Positions 34,401 to 43,766 of a stretch of DNA of 64,000 nucleotides are shown here, piece by piece. This DNA is from Roseateles sp. SL47 (GTDB taxonomy: Bacteria; Pseudomonadota; Gammaproteobacteria; Burkholderiales; Burkholderiaceae_C), in NCBI RefSeq assembly GCF_026625885.1, contig NZ_CP113068.1:1984001-2048000 (forward strand), given 5' to 3'. The translations under genes and the position numbers were made by a program. Numbering within the stretch: position 1 is the stretch's first letter; each line of letters starts with the position of its first letter. Below the pieces are notes generated by a model. It saw only the letters and a list, made by a program, of their open reading frames with translations. It did not search any database and had not been told where the DNA came from.

Positions 34401-37400
34401 CCTCAGGCAAGACAACACACTGGCGACACAGGGAGACCTTTCGCTGGCCGCGACGCAGTCCGCCCAGTTCCATGGGGCGGTCACGGCGGCCGGCGGGCTG
34501 GCGTTGGCGGCACCGACCCTTCAACTGCAGGACGCGCAGATCCTGGGGAGGTCGGTGTCGCTGTCTGCGAGTGGGGGTGATCTTTCTCTCGATCGTGCCG
34601 TGGTGGTGGCCGTGGGGGCGCCAGAGGCGCGCAACGGCGGATATGCGCTGGTATTGCAATCCCAAGGCGACGTCGTGACCTCACGCGCCCAGATCAGCGC
34701 GCCAGCGCTGTCCGTGGCCGGACGTGACTGGATGAATGCGGAGGGCAAGGTGGCTCAGACCGCATCAACCGGGTCGATGGCTGTCTCCTTGTCGGGCGAT
34801 CTGAACAACCAGGGCGGTGTCATCGCATCGGTGGCGCCGCATCTGTCGCTCCAGGCGGGTGTGGTGAACAACGACGCGGGGCGCATCGTGCAGGCAGGCG
34901 GCAAGCTGCAGCTTCGCGCTCATGAGTGGTTCGGTGCTCAGGGGCAGGTGCTGGCTGCTGGGGCCTTGCTCTGGCAGGTCGACAACACCCTGACGCTCAC
35001 AGGGGCCCACACGCAAGCCGAACGGGTTCAACTTGAAGCGGGCGACCTCAGGCATGACGGCGGCACGTTATTGAGCCTCCAGGACGCCGCAGTGGCGGTC
35101 CAGCGGTCGATGGTGAACCGCCAAGGAACGATGGAGTCCGGCGGGGGCCTGGACCTGACGGCGGGATTTCTTGTCAATTCGGAAGGGACAGTCCAGGCGG
35201 GCGGTCCCCTCCGCTTGCGTCTGACAGAGGTGGACGGCCTGAGCAATCAGGATGGGCGAGTCAGAAGCGGTGCGGATCTGACCCTCGAAGCGCTTCATGT
35301 TGACAACCGTCGTGGTTGGGTGGGCAGCGATGGGGCGTTGTCCTTGAAGGCCCGAGGAGATGTACTGAACGCCGATGGGCATGTGCTGGCGGGGCAGTCG
35401 CTGGTCATGGACGTGGCAGCGCTGAGCAATCAAGCGGGGCGCATGGCCAGCATCCAGGGCGGGGTGGTGCTGGACAGCGCCGGGCTGCTGGACAACTCGG
35501 GCGGGTCCATCCTGGCGGCGTCCGAGATGGCGTTGAGCGCCAAGGGCGTCGTGAATCAGCGGGGCGAGTTGGCCGCCTTGGCGTTGGTGGTTGATACCAG
35601 AGGCGGAGCTTTTGACAATCGGGCGGGACGCCTGCTGTCGAGCGACTCGCTTCAGGTCAGGAGTGGCGAGTTCAACAATCATGGCGGCTTGCTCCAATCC
35701 CAGGGCACCCTGGCGGTGAGCACGGCAGGTGCTGCGCTGACGAATACGTCGGACGCTGACATCACCCACCTCACCGGCATCCGGTCCCGAGGTTCACTGC
35801 AGCTTGAGACCGGGAGCCTCCACAACAGTGCGGGCATCACCGGTGGAGCGGTGACGCTGCACACGGGCTCGCTGGTCAATCAGCAAAGCATTGAGGGACA
35901 GACGCTCGCGCTCAGTCTGACGGGTGGGCTGGACAACCAGTCGGGCCAACTGATTGGCGCGCTGGCCACCACCATCACTGCAGGGACGGTGGTCAACCGG
36001 GGTGGTTTGATCTATGGCGGCGAGTTGCTGGATGTTCTGGTGCAACGGTCGGTGGGCACCAGTGCAACCGACGACACCAACGGGATCGGCGTCAAAGGTC
36101 CAACCCGTCTGAGTCACCCAGGGGGTTCGAGCGGTGACTTCGTGAATGACGGAAGTCTTCGTTCTGGCGGTGTGCTGAGCATCGCCGCCGACAAGGTCGA
36201 CAACCTTGCTCGCGGTGAACTGAGTGGCACCCAAACGCGCTTGACCCTCAGCAGGACCCTGACCAATCGCGGGCTGATCGATGGCGATCTCGTTCACCTT
36301 CACGCGGACCACCTGCTGAATCGGGGCAGCGGACGCATCTACGGCGGTGACATCACCGTCACCGGGCGGGCGCTGACGAATGAGGCGGAAGGCGCGGCGG
36401 CGGCAGTCATCGCATCGCGCGGGGATCTCTCCGTGTCCATGACCGGGGCTGTTTCGAACACGGCGCAGTCGCTGATCTTTGCGGACGGTGTACTGGGCCT
36501 GCGAGCCGCCAGCCTGGTGAATGAGAACGCCAGCATCGATGCCGGTCGCAGCTTGCAGGGGGACATCACCGGCAGCATGGTGAATCGCAGTGTCCATGAC
36601 GGCGTGGACAGCCTCCCGCAAGACCCCAACGCGCCACGCGTGTTGTGGAGCCAGGCGTTCATCCGGAGCGGCGGCGACATGGCGTTGTCGGCCGACCAGC
36701 TCATCAACAGTGGCGCCACCATCGAAGCGCGTGGAAACCTGGCGCTGCGCTCCGCAGAAATCCACAACCTCAACCCCTATCTGGTATGGCAGAAAGTTGC
36801 CGGCGCCACCACCTCTGGCTGGGAGTTTCAGGCGCCGGGCAGCACGGTGCGCTACAAGCCGGATCAGATTCGGGTGCTGTGGGCGGTGAACTACGACGGC
36901 ACCTCTTGGACCAGTCCTTGGGGCAGTGATGCACAAAGTTCCCTGGAGCCGTTTGTCTACGAGTTCCATCCCAGAACCTCCACCTGGTCCCAGGACACCT
37001 ACAACCGCAAGATGCTGCTGCCGTCGCAGCGTTACCCCCACCAGGTCTTTGGCCGTTACCTGGGGGGCTGGGGCGGCGACGTGGATGGCGCCGCCCAGCG
37101 TGCATTTGAATGGCGTCCCAGCGCAGACCATTCCTGGCTGCGCTGCGACAACGACATGGGCTGCGAGGATGTTGCCGTGCCTGGCGCGCACTACGCCGCC
37201 AGCGACCGCGTGTGGTCAGACTTCGACATCACGCCGGGAGACGATGCCGCATTGGATCTGGCCCTGGCGGCCTTCTATGCCGACACCAACAGTCGCCTCG
37301 TGGGGGACTTCACGGCCTTTCACTACACCCGCAGCGCTGAAACTGCCAAGGTCACGCAAAGCGCTGCAGGCCAGATCATCGTGGGCGGCGCGCTCAGTGT

Positions 37401-40400
37401 GGAAGGTGGGCGCATCGTCAACGACATGAGCCGCATCGTGGGCCGTGACGGTGTGGACATCCAGGCCTCCTCCATCGACAACCGCACGACCGAGGTGACG
37501 GTGGCGGGCCGGGAGGACGTGGACGTCTACGTCACGAGGAACGACGGTTCTGGCATCCCCAATACGGGCATCCGCTATACCGCGACCTCGGCCGACATCC
37601 ACGGCACGGTGATGCTGACGCTGCCGGATGTGGCGACAAGCGCTGCTGCGGCTGTGGCTCCTGGAGAACGCCAGTCATCGGCGGCTGTTGGCAGTGGTGG
37701 TGATGGCAGTGGGGGTGGCGTTGAAGTACCTTTGCCCGCGAATGAGGCGGCCGGCATCGGCGCACCGGCGCAGACAGCGCGCTGGGCGCTCACGGGCATT
37801 GGGGCTGCAACGGCCCGTCGAGCGACGGCGGATGTGCGGTCTGGACCTGCCGGCCTGACCCCAGCCACGCCAACGGCGATGGGGGTTCAGGGGCTGGACA
37901 CCAACGGCCGCTTGCGTGCTGTGACGCCCAATCTGCGCCTGCCGACCAGCAGCCTCTTCCAGCTGCGCACGGATGCAACTCGCGGCTACCTGATCGCAAC
38001 CGATCCACGGTACGCCAACGATCGCACCTGGCTGTCCAGCGACTATCTGCTGCGGGCGCTGGCCCTTGACCCGGCGATCAGCCAGAAGCGGCTCGGTGAT
38101 GGGTTCTATGAGCAACGCCTGGTGCGGGAGCAAATCGGGCAGTTGACGGGCAGTGCCTACCTGCAGGGCTATGAGAACGACGAGGCGATGTACCGCGCGC
38201 TGCTGAGCAACGGTGCCAGCTTTGCGCAACAACACCAGCTCATTCCTGGTGTGGCGCTGACGGCCGAGCAGATGGCGCAGCTGACTACTGATCTGGTGTG
38301 GCTGGTGGAGCAGCCTGTGACCATGGCGGACGGCAGTACCCATCGGGTGCTGGTGCCCCAGGTGTACCTGTTGCCTCGTGACGGGGATCTCGAGGCGAGC
38401 GGTGCCTTGATGGCCGGTAACCGGGTGACGCTGGCGCTGAGCGGCGGGCTGGACAACAGCGGGGAGATCCGCGCTGGAGATGGCGAACTTCTCGCTCGCG
38501 CCGGCACCATCACCAATACCGGCGGCGTGCGTGGCACGCGGGTGGCTCTGAGCGCTCGGGAGGATGTACGCAACCTGGGGGGAACGCTGGCGGCGAAGGA
38601 CACACTGAGTCTCAACGCCGGCCGAGACCTTGTCGTCAGCACCACCACCCTCGGCAGTTCCACGGCCACCAGCCAGCGCACGGTCCTGGACCGTGTCGCC
38701 AGCCTGAGGGCCGCAGGGGATATGGTGTTGCAGGCAGGGCGGGACGTCACATTACAGGCGGCCCAGATCACGCAGGGCACCGAAGGTTTTCCACCCGCCT
38801 CAGCGGTTGCGTCGGTGCCAGTCCAAGCTGCCCTTGGCGGACTGCTGGTGCAAGCGGGCCGCGATCTTCAACTGACCACGGTCCATACCAGCAGCAGCGA
38901 CCGCGCCACAGTTGACGCGAGCAACCACCTTCATCAGAGCCGCGCTCAGGAGGTCGGCAGTTCCTTGCGGGCGGGGGGGGCTGTGGTCCTTCATGCGGGC
39001 CGGGACCTCACCGCCAGAGGCGCGAGTGTCAATAGCCAAGGCACCGTGCAACTGCAGGCTGAGCGGGATGTGCTGCTTCTGGCGGCACAAGCGACCGAAA
39101 GCCTGGACGAGGCGACGAAGAACAGGGTGAAAGGCACCCTTCAGTCCACCACAACGACCACCCAGGTTCACCTCGACCGCACCAGCGCCGTGGGCACCAC
39201 GATCTCCGGTCAGGCCGTTGCGGTCCATGCAGGACAGGATGTGCGGGTGCAGGGATCGAATGTGGTCTCGGACAACGGCACCGTCGTGCGAGCCGGGCGT
39301 GATGTGAGTCTGGCGCACGCCCTGGACACCCGCCAGCGGCAGGACGATCGGCAGCAGGTCACCTCCGGCGTCATGGGCGCTGGGGCCGGCTTCATCGTCG
39401 GTACGCGTGATCAGCGCGGTGGCCACCAAAGCAGCACCGAGACGGTGGTGGCGTCCACGGTGGGCAGCGTGACGGGCCCTGTGACCCTCGTGGCGGGCCG
39501 GGACTACACCCAAACCGGGTCCATTCTCCAAGCACCGCAAGGCGACGTGGAGGTGCAGGCACAGAAGATTGCCATTGCCGCAGCAGCCCAGCAAGGGCAT
39601 GACGTCCAGACATCCGCCGTTCGGCAAAGCGGGCTGTCTGTCTCCGTCGCTGCCCCCGTGATCAACGCCCTTCAATCGGCGGCTGAGATGGCGGCGAACA
39701 TCGACAAGGTGGGCGATGCGCGCATGAAGGCGCTGGGTGCTGCCTCCACGGCCATCAAGGGCAAGGAAGCCTGGCAGGCGCTTCAAGCTGACCCCAAGGC
39801 GGCTGGGGGCCTTTCGTTCAATGTGACGATGGGGGCCAGCCGTTCCGAGAGTCGCAGCGAGACCCTCAGCACCCAACACCGGGGCAGCGAGATCACGGCA
39901 GGTGGCAAGGTCCGTCTGAGCGCACAGGGGGCAGGGCCAAGCAGCAGCATCGGAATTGAAGGCTCGGACATTGCTGCGGCCCAGACATTGACACTCCAGG
40001 CGCAAGGCGAGATTGACCTCTCCGCTGCGCAAGACCGGGTCACGCATCAGAGTCGCAATACGTCTTCCAGTGCAGCGGTCGGCGTGGGGGGGCAGGTCGG
40101 CTCCCAGGGCAGCTCGATGGGATTCACCGCTAGCGCAAGCAGCAGTCGTGGGCGGTCCGACGGGCAAGACCTCATCCAGCGCAACACACACCTGCAGGGG
40201 CAGCAGGTCACGCTGGAGTCGGGCCGGGACACCACGCTCCGAGGGGCGGTGGTGAGCGGTGACAGGGTGCAGGCCAGCGTCGGCGGCGATCTCAGGATCG
40301 AGAGCCTGCAAGACACCAGTCAATTCACGAGCAGCAGCCAGCAGGCAGGCGGGCATGTGACCGGCGGCGCTGGCTACAGCGGCAGCGGCAGCATGGCGAA

Positions 40401-42552
40401 GAGCCAGGTCAACAGCCACTTCGCCAGCGTCACAGAGCAGAGCGGCATCCGGGCTGGCGACGCTGGCTTCCAGGTGCAGGTGAATGGCAACACCGCCTTG
40501 AAGGGCGGTGCCGTTACCAGCTCGCAGGCGGCCGTGGACAACAAGGTGAACAGCTTCCGATCCGGGAGCCTGACCTTGACCGACCTGGAGAACAAGGCGG
40601 CGTTCGAGGGCTCGAGTTATTCGGTGTCCACGGGGTTTGGAAGAAGCGCGGAGGCGGAGGGCCCGGTTGGCGTCGAGCCACAGGGTGACGTCTTCTCGTG
40701 GAAGCCGGCCAAGGCTACCGGCGCTTCGGGGGACTCGGCGGGTGTCGGCACGGTGAGCGGCAGAGCCACCCGTATGACCCGAGCCGGCATCAGTGGCGTT
40801 GCAGGCGACGAGGCCGCACGCACCGGGGATCCCGAGTCCGGCATTGCCCCGATCTTCGACTCACAGCAGGTTCGGCAGGAACTGGCTGCGCAAGTGGCGA
40901 TCAGCCAGACGTTTGGGAAGGAGGCTGCCCGGCAGGTGGGGGACTTCGCTGAGGCGCAGCTGATCAAAGCCGAACGTCTGCAAGTGACGGTGGCTTTAAT
41001 GCCCCCGGGGCCCGAGCGTGAGGCGGTGGAAGCCGACATTGCGCGAATTCGGACCCTCTGGGGCGATCACGGCCTGTTGCGAGTCGCGGCGCATTCCGCA
41101 GTGGGAGCGCTTGCCGGTGATGTCGCCGGAGCGGTGGGAGCCGGTGCCAGCCCGCTGCTCACCACGCAGGTGGCCGATACCTTGAAACAGGCGGGTGCAG
41201 GCCCCGAACTCACCCAGGCGATCTCGACGCTTGCGAGCTCCGTGCTTGTTGGTGCCGCCAGCGGAACGGTGGGTGCCGTCTCCGCCTTCAACGAAGCGGA
41301 GAACAACACCAACCATCTCTCACCCTTCCGGGAGGTGCGCGAGGCGGTCAGGAAAACACAGGCGCGTTTGGAGCTGGCGTGTCATCCCAACTGCACCGAG
41401 GCGGACTTTCGCCGCATTGATGCGCAGTCGGCTCAGATGTATGCCGCAGCGACGCTCGTTCATCTGGCGCTGAACGGCAAGGCGCTGACGGCCCAAGAGA
41501 CCGCTCAACTGGCGCAGACAGCCACCGAAATGCTGCCTTTCTTCGGCACAACGGAAGCCGTCTTCCAGGTGCTGACTGGCAAATCGTCGGTCAGCCAGGA
41601 GGAGGTCAGTCGGTTTGTTGCAGGGCTGGGCACGGTGCCGGTGGCGGGGCCGTTCCTCAAACGCGGGGCAAAGACGACGCTGGAGTTGGCGTCTCAACTT
41701 TCCGACCAGATCAAGGCGGCTCTCAAGGCGGACAACGTGGCGCTGGCCGCCGCCAAGTTGAAAGAACTGGACGCCCTGGTCGGTTCGGGGCGTTTGGATG
41801 TCGATGCGCTCGCTTCGCGGTTGAATGATCTCAGCGCGACCGATGTTCGGAAGATCATCCTGATGGAACCCGAGGCGGCGAATAGCCTGGCTCGCCGTTC
41901 CAGTGGCGCGTTGGAGAAGAACGCGGCTTATGTCTCGACAGACGGGCGCATTCATCTCACTGATGCCAAGGGGGAGATTCGACCCCAAAGCTCATGGTCT
42001 GCGGCGGCGAATGATGGGGCCGCTACGGGCAACACGGTTGGCCTGACGCGGGAAGACCGACTGGTCCTGGAGGGTGACGCCAAGCGCGCCAAGATCGTGC
42101 AGAGCATCAGTGACGCCGCGCAACCTTCTGTGAAGGCCATTGTTGCCCTCGATGCAGAAGCGAAAGTTGGGTTCAGGGGAAGCGTTGCCAGCGGACTGAA
42201 AAACGCCACGAAGCTGGGCCCCAGTGGGGAGCGGGTGGCGTTCGACGGGTTCGTGGCAACTAAGGACGGGGTGTCCTATTCGGGGCCTCAAGGGTTTGAT
42301 GTGGATTTTTTTGTAGTGAGTAAAAATATCTATGAAAAAATAGATAGTCGCGGTAATTTCAAGAATATTTTGGGGTTTGATGGGTCGCTCAAGAGGATGT
42401 TTTCGGGGTATGGGGCTGCCTTGCGGAGTGATCCTGCTCTTCAGGGGATGAAGATTGAGGTCCCTGTTTTTCGTGTGTATACGCCAGAGCAAATTCAAAG
42501 AAAATTGAATGCTGGCGATGCACAAATCTATTTCTTTTTGGACGAAAATTAA
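31411..42552 (+). CDS. cdiA: CdiA-type two-partner-secretion adhesin with C-terminal toxin
   Basis: This 3713-residue protein has the full CdiA plan. It begins with an extended signal peptide (MNRLQFRIVFNLRRGQFMAA), a hydrophobic core and an AHAG cleavage site, then a TPS transport domain with IVANPAGIQVDGGG. FHA-1 beta-helix repeats run to about residue 1785. An aromatic receptor-binding-like region starts at NPYLVWQK (about 1789). A YP-type region follows (IATDPRYANDRTWLSSDY, about 2195-2325), then FHA-2 repeats to about 3065. AENN at about 3296-3299 replaces VENN. A pretoxin motif (MLPFFGTTEAVFQVLTGKSS) starts near 3374. The last 130 residues, with GFRGSVASG (3587) and DVD (3630-3632), resemble a nucleotidyltransferase-like toxin. 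The 3' end is AT-rich. No cdiB is nearby. Confidence 0.88.
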   Translation: MNRLQFRIVFNLRRGQFMAAAETVRSQSKATGQSDGPARRAFKGSEPKAPAGCGPPALIPVAAAVAIGAVVALLASSPAHAGWQDWAQQRAVHPAQHRPEAPAAAQPLLQIKADASAPRQQQPTVLTAPNGIPLVNIQTPSSAGVSRNTYSQFDVSGQGVILNNARTETSTQLGGWVAGNPWMAKGEARVILNEVHSGAPSHLQGFVEVAGRRAEVIVANPAGIQVDGGGFINASGATLTTGVPRWDAAGQVSGFAVQGGSIRIDGAGLDARQTDYTALLARAVELNAGLWAQEARIQTGTQLMSAASAGAGSGGGDALAPAGERPRYALDSSSLGGIYAQRITLVGTEAGLGVRQAGQMVAGQLTLQADGWLENSGTVYAQGAGVDAANAANAANVSDASPSLWVGSGQGVRNAGWLAAQGSALLSAPRLEGSASSVTAAGVSSDGQLGKGPATLTLSATESMQQAGLLVAPSRLDLQAPQTHLNGAQAQAESVQISGSDLSARGASLVAGEQIGLSARATLDLSQAQLQVGSLQGTDDGARRDATGAVGAVGAAGTGKGHATLSGQVVTLDGAILSAAGGLQLQANGRLSASRAVMSADTLDVSAGEADLHGAELLQLGTTTQRLLVDGALNVDAARIATRAENFSVAGDTLSGRGARVEHAGSGTLSLAGQALHLESALVQTGGAFQMRSHQAFLDHASVQAQSLDWQTGLLSHRSAVTQLAGLTASQIVADGAVDNQGGRIEANGALMLQADSISNRGGRVATLGDLRLDADRVVNRQGQLLSRGHLLLGGTGTRGASSTLDNTGGQVAAEDVSVHIADALNEGGLLSARREAVLAVGTWHNADGRVDAGALHLQASRLEGAGSLYARGNAALTAGVIHTAGVLAAAGELTVQAGVLTNSGLVAAGLREDGSQHDAGHLSIGTGELNNSGAVQSGGLLNVAVDRQFIHSGVLYAGGSAEVHAGQLVNAGSIAAQGDLQVMVDQVSGGGALAAGLRQDNTLATQGDLSLAATQSAQFHGAVTAAGGLALAAPTLQLQDAQILGRSVSLSASGGDLSLDRAVVVAVGAPEARNGGYALVLQSQGDVVTSRAQISAPALSVAGRDWMNAEGKVAQTASTGSMAVSLSGDLNNQGGVIASVAPHLSLQAGVVNNDAGRIVQAGGKLQLRAHEWFGAQGQVLAAGALLWQVDNTLTLTGAHTQAERVQLEAGDLRHDGGTLLSLQDAAVAVQRSMVNRQGTMESGGGLDLTAGFLVNSEGTVQAGGPLRLRLTEVDGLSNQDGRVRSGADLTLEALHVDNRRGWVGSDGALSLKARGDVLNADGHVLAGQSLVMDVAALSNQAGRMASIQGGVVLDSAGLLDNSGGSILAASEMALSAKGVVNQRGELAALALVVDTRGGAFDNRAGRLLSSDSLQVRSGEFNNHGGLLQSQGTLAVSTAGAALTNTSDADITHLTGIRSRGSLQLETGSLHNSAGITGGAVTLHTGSLVNQQSIEGQTLALSLTGGLDNQSGQLIGALATTITAGTVVNRGGLIYGGELLDVLVQRSVGTSATDDTNGIGVKGPTRLSHPGGSSGDFVNDGSLRSGGVLSIAADKVDNLARGELSGTQTRLTLSRTLTNRGLIDGDLVHLHADHLLNRGSGRIYGGDITVTGRALTNEAEGAAAAVIASRGDLSVSMTGAVSNTAQSLIFADGVLGLRAASLVNENASIDAGRSLQGDITGSMVNRSVHDGVDSLPQDPNAPRVLWSQAFIRSGGDMALSADQLINSGATIEARGNLALRSAEIHNLNPYLVWQKVAGATTSGWEFQAPGSTVRYKPDQIRVLWAVNYDGTSWTSPWGSDAQSSLEPFVYEFHPRTSTWSQDTYNRKMLLPSQRYPHQVFGRYLGGWGGDVDGAAQRAFEWRPSADHSWLRCDNDMGCEDVAVPGAHYAASDRVWSDFDITPGDDAALDLALAAFYADTNSRLVGDFTAFHYTRSAETAKVTQSAAGQIIVGGALSVEGGRIVNDMSRIVGRDGVDIQASSIDNRTTEVTVAGREDVDVYVTRNDGSGIPNTGIRYTATSADIHGTVMLTLPDVATSAAAAVAPGERQSSAAVGSGGDGSGGGVEVPLPANEAAGIGAPAQTARWALTGIGAATARRATADVRSGPAGLTPATPTAMGVQGLDTNGRLRAVTPNLRLPTSSLFQLRTDATRGYLIATDPRYANDRTWLSSDYLLRALALDPAISQKRLGDGFYEQRLVREQIGQLTGSAYLQGYENDEAMYRALLSNGASFAQQHQLIPGVALTAEQMAQLTTDLVWLVEQPVTMADGSTHRVLVPQVYLLPRDGDLEASGALMAGNRVTLALSGGLDNSGEIRAGDGELLARAGTITNTGGVRGTRVALSAREDVRNLGGTLAAKDTLSLNAGRDLVVSTTTLGSSTATSQRTVLDRVASLRAAGDMVLQAGRDVTLQAAQITQGTEGFPPASAVASVPVQAALGGLLVQAGRDLQLTTVHTSSSDRATVDASNHLHQSRAQEVGSSLRAGGAVVLHAGRDLTARGASVNSQGTVQLQAERDVLLLAAQATESLDEATKNRVKGTLQSTTTTTQVHLDRTSAVGTTISGQAVAVHAGQDVRVQGSNVVSDNGTVVRAGRDVSLAHALDTRQRQDDRQQVTSGVMGAGAGFIVGTRDQRGGHQSSTETVVASTVGSVTGPVTLVAGRDYTQTGSILQAPQGDVEVQAQKIAIAAAAQQGHDVQTSAVRQSGLSVSVAAPVINALQSAAEMAANIDKVGDARMKALGAASTAIKGKEAWQALQADPKAAGGLSFNVTMGASRSESRSETLSTQHRGSEITAGGKVRLSAQGAGPSSSIGIEGSDIAAAQTLTLQAQGEIDLSAAQDRVTHQSRNTSSSAAVGVGGQVGSQGSSMGFTASASSSRGRSDGQDLIQRNTHLQGQQVTLESGRDTTLRGAVVSGDRVQASVGGDLRIESLQDTSQFTSSSQQAGGHVTGGAGYSGSGSMAKSQVNSHFASVTEQSGIRAGDAGFQVQVNGNTALKGGAVTSSQAAVDNKVNSFRSGSLTLTDLENKAAFEGSSYSVSTGFGRSAEAEGPVGVEPQGDVFSWKPAKATGASGDSAGVGTVSGRATRMTRAGISGVAGDEAARTGDPESGIAPIFDSQQVRQELAAQVAISQTFGKEAARQVGDFAEAQLIKAERLQVTVALMPPGPEREAVEADIARIRTLWGDHGLLRVAAHSAVGALAGDVAGAVGAGASPLLTTQVADTLKQAGAGPELTQAISTLASSVLVGAASGTVGAVSAFNEAENNTNHLSPFREVREAVRKTQARLELACHPNCTEADFRRIDAQSAQMYAAATLVHLALNGKALTAQETAQLAQTATEMLPFFGTTEAVFQVLTGKSSVSQEEVSRFVAGLGTVPVAGPFLKRGAKTTLELASQLSDQIKAALKADNVALAAAKLKELDALVGSGRLDVDALASRLNDLSATDVRKIILMEPEAANSLARRSSGALEKNAAYVSTDGRIHLTDAKGEIRPQSSWSAAANDGAATGNTVGLTREDRLVLEGDAKRAKIVQSISDAAQPSVKAIVALDAEAKVGFRGSVASGLKNATKLGPSGERVAFDGFVATKDGVSYSGPQGFDVDFFVVSKNIYEKIDSRGNFKNILGFDGSLKRMFSGYGAALRSDPALQGMKIEVPVFRVYTPEQIQRKLNAGDAQIYFFLDEN

Positions 42553-42962
42553 TGAAGGAAAAGGCTTTTATTATGGAGATCGTGTTTCGCTCCGATCGCC
42601 CGCTGAAGGAGCTTTCAGCTCAATGCTCGCAGATCTTTGAAACGCAGTTCGTTGAAACGGATCAATTCGATGAGGTGCCCGGACATGTGGCGCAGATTGG
42701 CGAGGTGGAATTAGAACTGATGAAGGCGCCTGATGAACATCCGACACGGGAGAGTACGCTGAGCATCCGCGCGAGAACCGAGCTGGAAATCGAGGACTAC
42801 GTGGCAACGCTTCCCGCGATTTTTCGCGAGATCTTCGTCAGCAAGCCCGTCAATTCTCGGGGGTTTATTGAATGCTCCGAAGAACTTCAGAATGCATTTT
42901 TGGCAAGGGGATTCTCCGATTGCATCTCCTGCCTACTTTTTGACCTTAAATACGACGAATAG
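42552..42962 (+). CDS. cdiI: Probable immunity protein to the CdiA toxin
   Basis: The 136-residue protein (129 if it starts at the ATG at 42573, which has a better AAGGAAAAGG site) is acidic, soluble and lacks a signal peptide. Its first ATG overlaps the cdiA stop codon (TAATG). Position directly after a toxin-bearing C-terminus, small size and AT-rich composition are the marks of a CDI immunity gene. I do not recognise a family. A degraded second copy follows immediately. It would protect the producing cell and its sisters by binding the toxin domain. Confidence 0.8.
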   Translation: MKEKAFIMEIVFRSDRPLKELSAQCSQIFETQFVETDQFDEVPGHVAQIGEVELELMKAPDEHPTRESTLSIRARTELEIEDYVATLPAIFREIFVSKPVNSRGFIECSEELQNAFLARGFSDCISCLLFDLKYDE

Positions 42963-42970
42963 AAAACCGC

Positions 42971-43206
42971 ACCGAATACTTCTCGGAACCCCTCTTGCTG
43001 GAAGAGTTCTCAGCTCAATGCTCGGCCATTTTTGAGATGCAGTTCGTCGAAACAGATCGATTCAACGAGGTGCAATTTTTCGCGAGTTGCTCGTCAACAA
43101 ACCTGTCAACTCTCGAGCGTATATTGATTGCTCAGACGAACTGCAGCGAGCACTTTTGGCGAGGGGATTCTCCGACTGCATTTCATGCGGATTTGTCGAC
43201 AAGTGA
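42971..43206 (+). pseudogene. Decayed second copy of the immunity gene
   Basis: The first part reads FSAQCSAIFEMQFVETDRFN (compare LSAQCSQIFETQFVETDQFD in the intact gene). Then about 45 codons are missing, and the frame shifts near 43078. In the new frame the C-terminal part returns as FRELLVNKPVNSRAYIDCSD and ends ARGFSDCISCGFVDK before a TGA at 43204-43206; ARGFSDCISC is identical to the intact protein. There is no proper start codon. This is a duplicated or residual immunity gene that has lost function by deletion and frameshift. The closeness of the surviving parts suggests recent loss. Confidence 0.85.
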
Positions 43207-43391
43207 TGACGCAACTCTTCACAACACCCTGCAGAACTCGAGCCCGCTGACCATCAAGCCGTTGCGTCCCCCACAAAGCTTGCAGCGCACCAAAGGCCTC
43301 GGAGAGGCGGGCATTGTCTTGTCGCATTCAATGTGCGACGCCGTATTCAACTTGCAACGGCCCAATCAGCGCCTGTCCCAGGCGCTTGGCA

Positions 43392-43703
43392 TCAATGAGG
43401 CTTGCGCCTTTGCCGACGTTCGAACTCGTCGCTGTGATAGACGTTGCCGTCCCATTTCGCAGCCCGTTGCTTGGCTCGTGCAATCGCGTCCCGCGCCGCA
43501 TCGTGGGCCGCACGGCGCCGCTCACGCGAACTGAAGCGCAGTCCCAGGCCGGAGAAGCGCTCTGACACCGACCCTGCAGACAGGCCAAACACCCGGTGCA
43601 TCCATCCGCGCCACGCTTGCTGGTAGCGCCGAGGCAGCATCATGTCCACGGCCAGCAGCACGCAGATCAGGAGACCTAGAGCAGCAATGACTTTTGTGAG
43701 CAT
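43392..43703 (-). CDS. Small membrane-anchored hypothetical protein
   Basis: The 103-residue protein starts with one hydrophobic segment (MLTKVIAALGLLICVLLAVD) that is either a signal anchor or an uncleaved signal peptide. A basic, arginine-rich soluble tail with many Arg/Ala/Lys follows. I do not recognise a family. The region between its stop and the immunity pseudogene (43207-43391) holds no supported gene. The AT-richer composition of the CDI region ends here, so this is probably the right-hand border of that island. Confidence 0.65.
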   Translation of the reverse strand: MLTKVIAALGLLICVLLAVDMMLPRRYQQAWRGWMHRVFGLSAGSVSERFSGLGLRFSSRERRRAAHDAARDAIARAKQRAAKWDGNVYHSDEFERRQRRKPH

Positions 43704-43766
43704 TGGGGGGTGCTAGTGGACGCGCCGCGTTGCCGCGCGAATGCCCCCACTATACGCGACACAACC

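Noticed and set aside
36778..37620. The non-repetitive aromatic region of cdiA as an inserted foreign gene
   Set aside because: It occupies the place of the receptor-binding region in the known CdiA plan and stays in frame, so it is part of the protein.
38800..40419. A 539-codon open frame on the minus strand inside cdiA
   Set aside because: Shadow of the repetitive FHA-2 coding sequence; no motif or ribosome binding site.
43207..43391. Possible small gene between the immunity pseudogene and the next minus-strand gene
   Set aside because: Short frames on both strands lack starts, motifs or similarity to the immunity protein.
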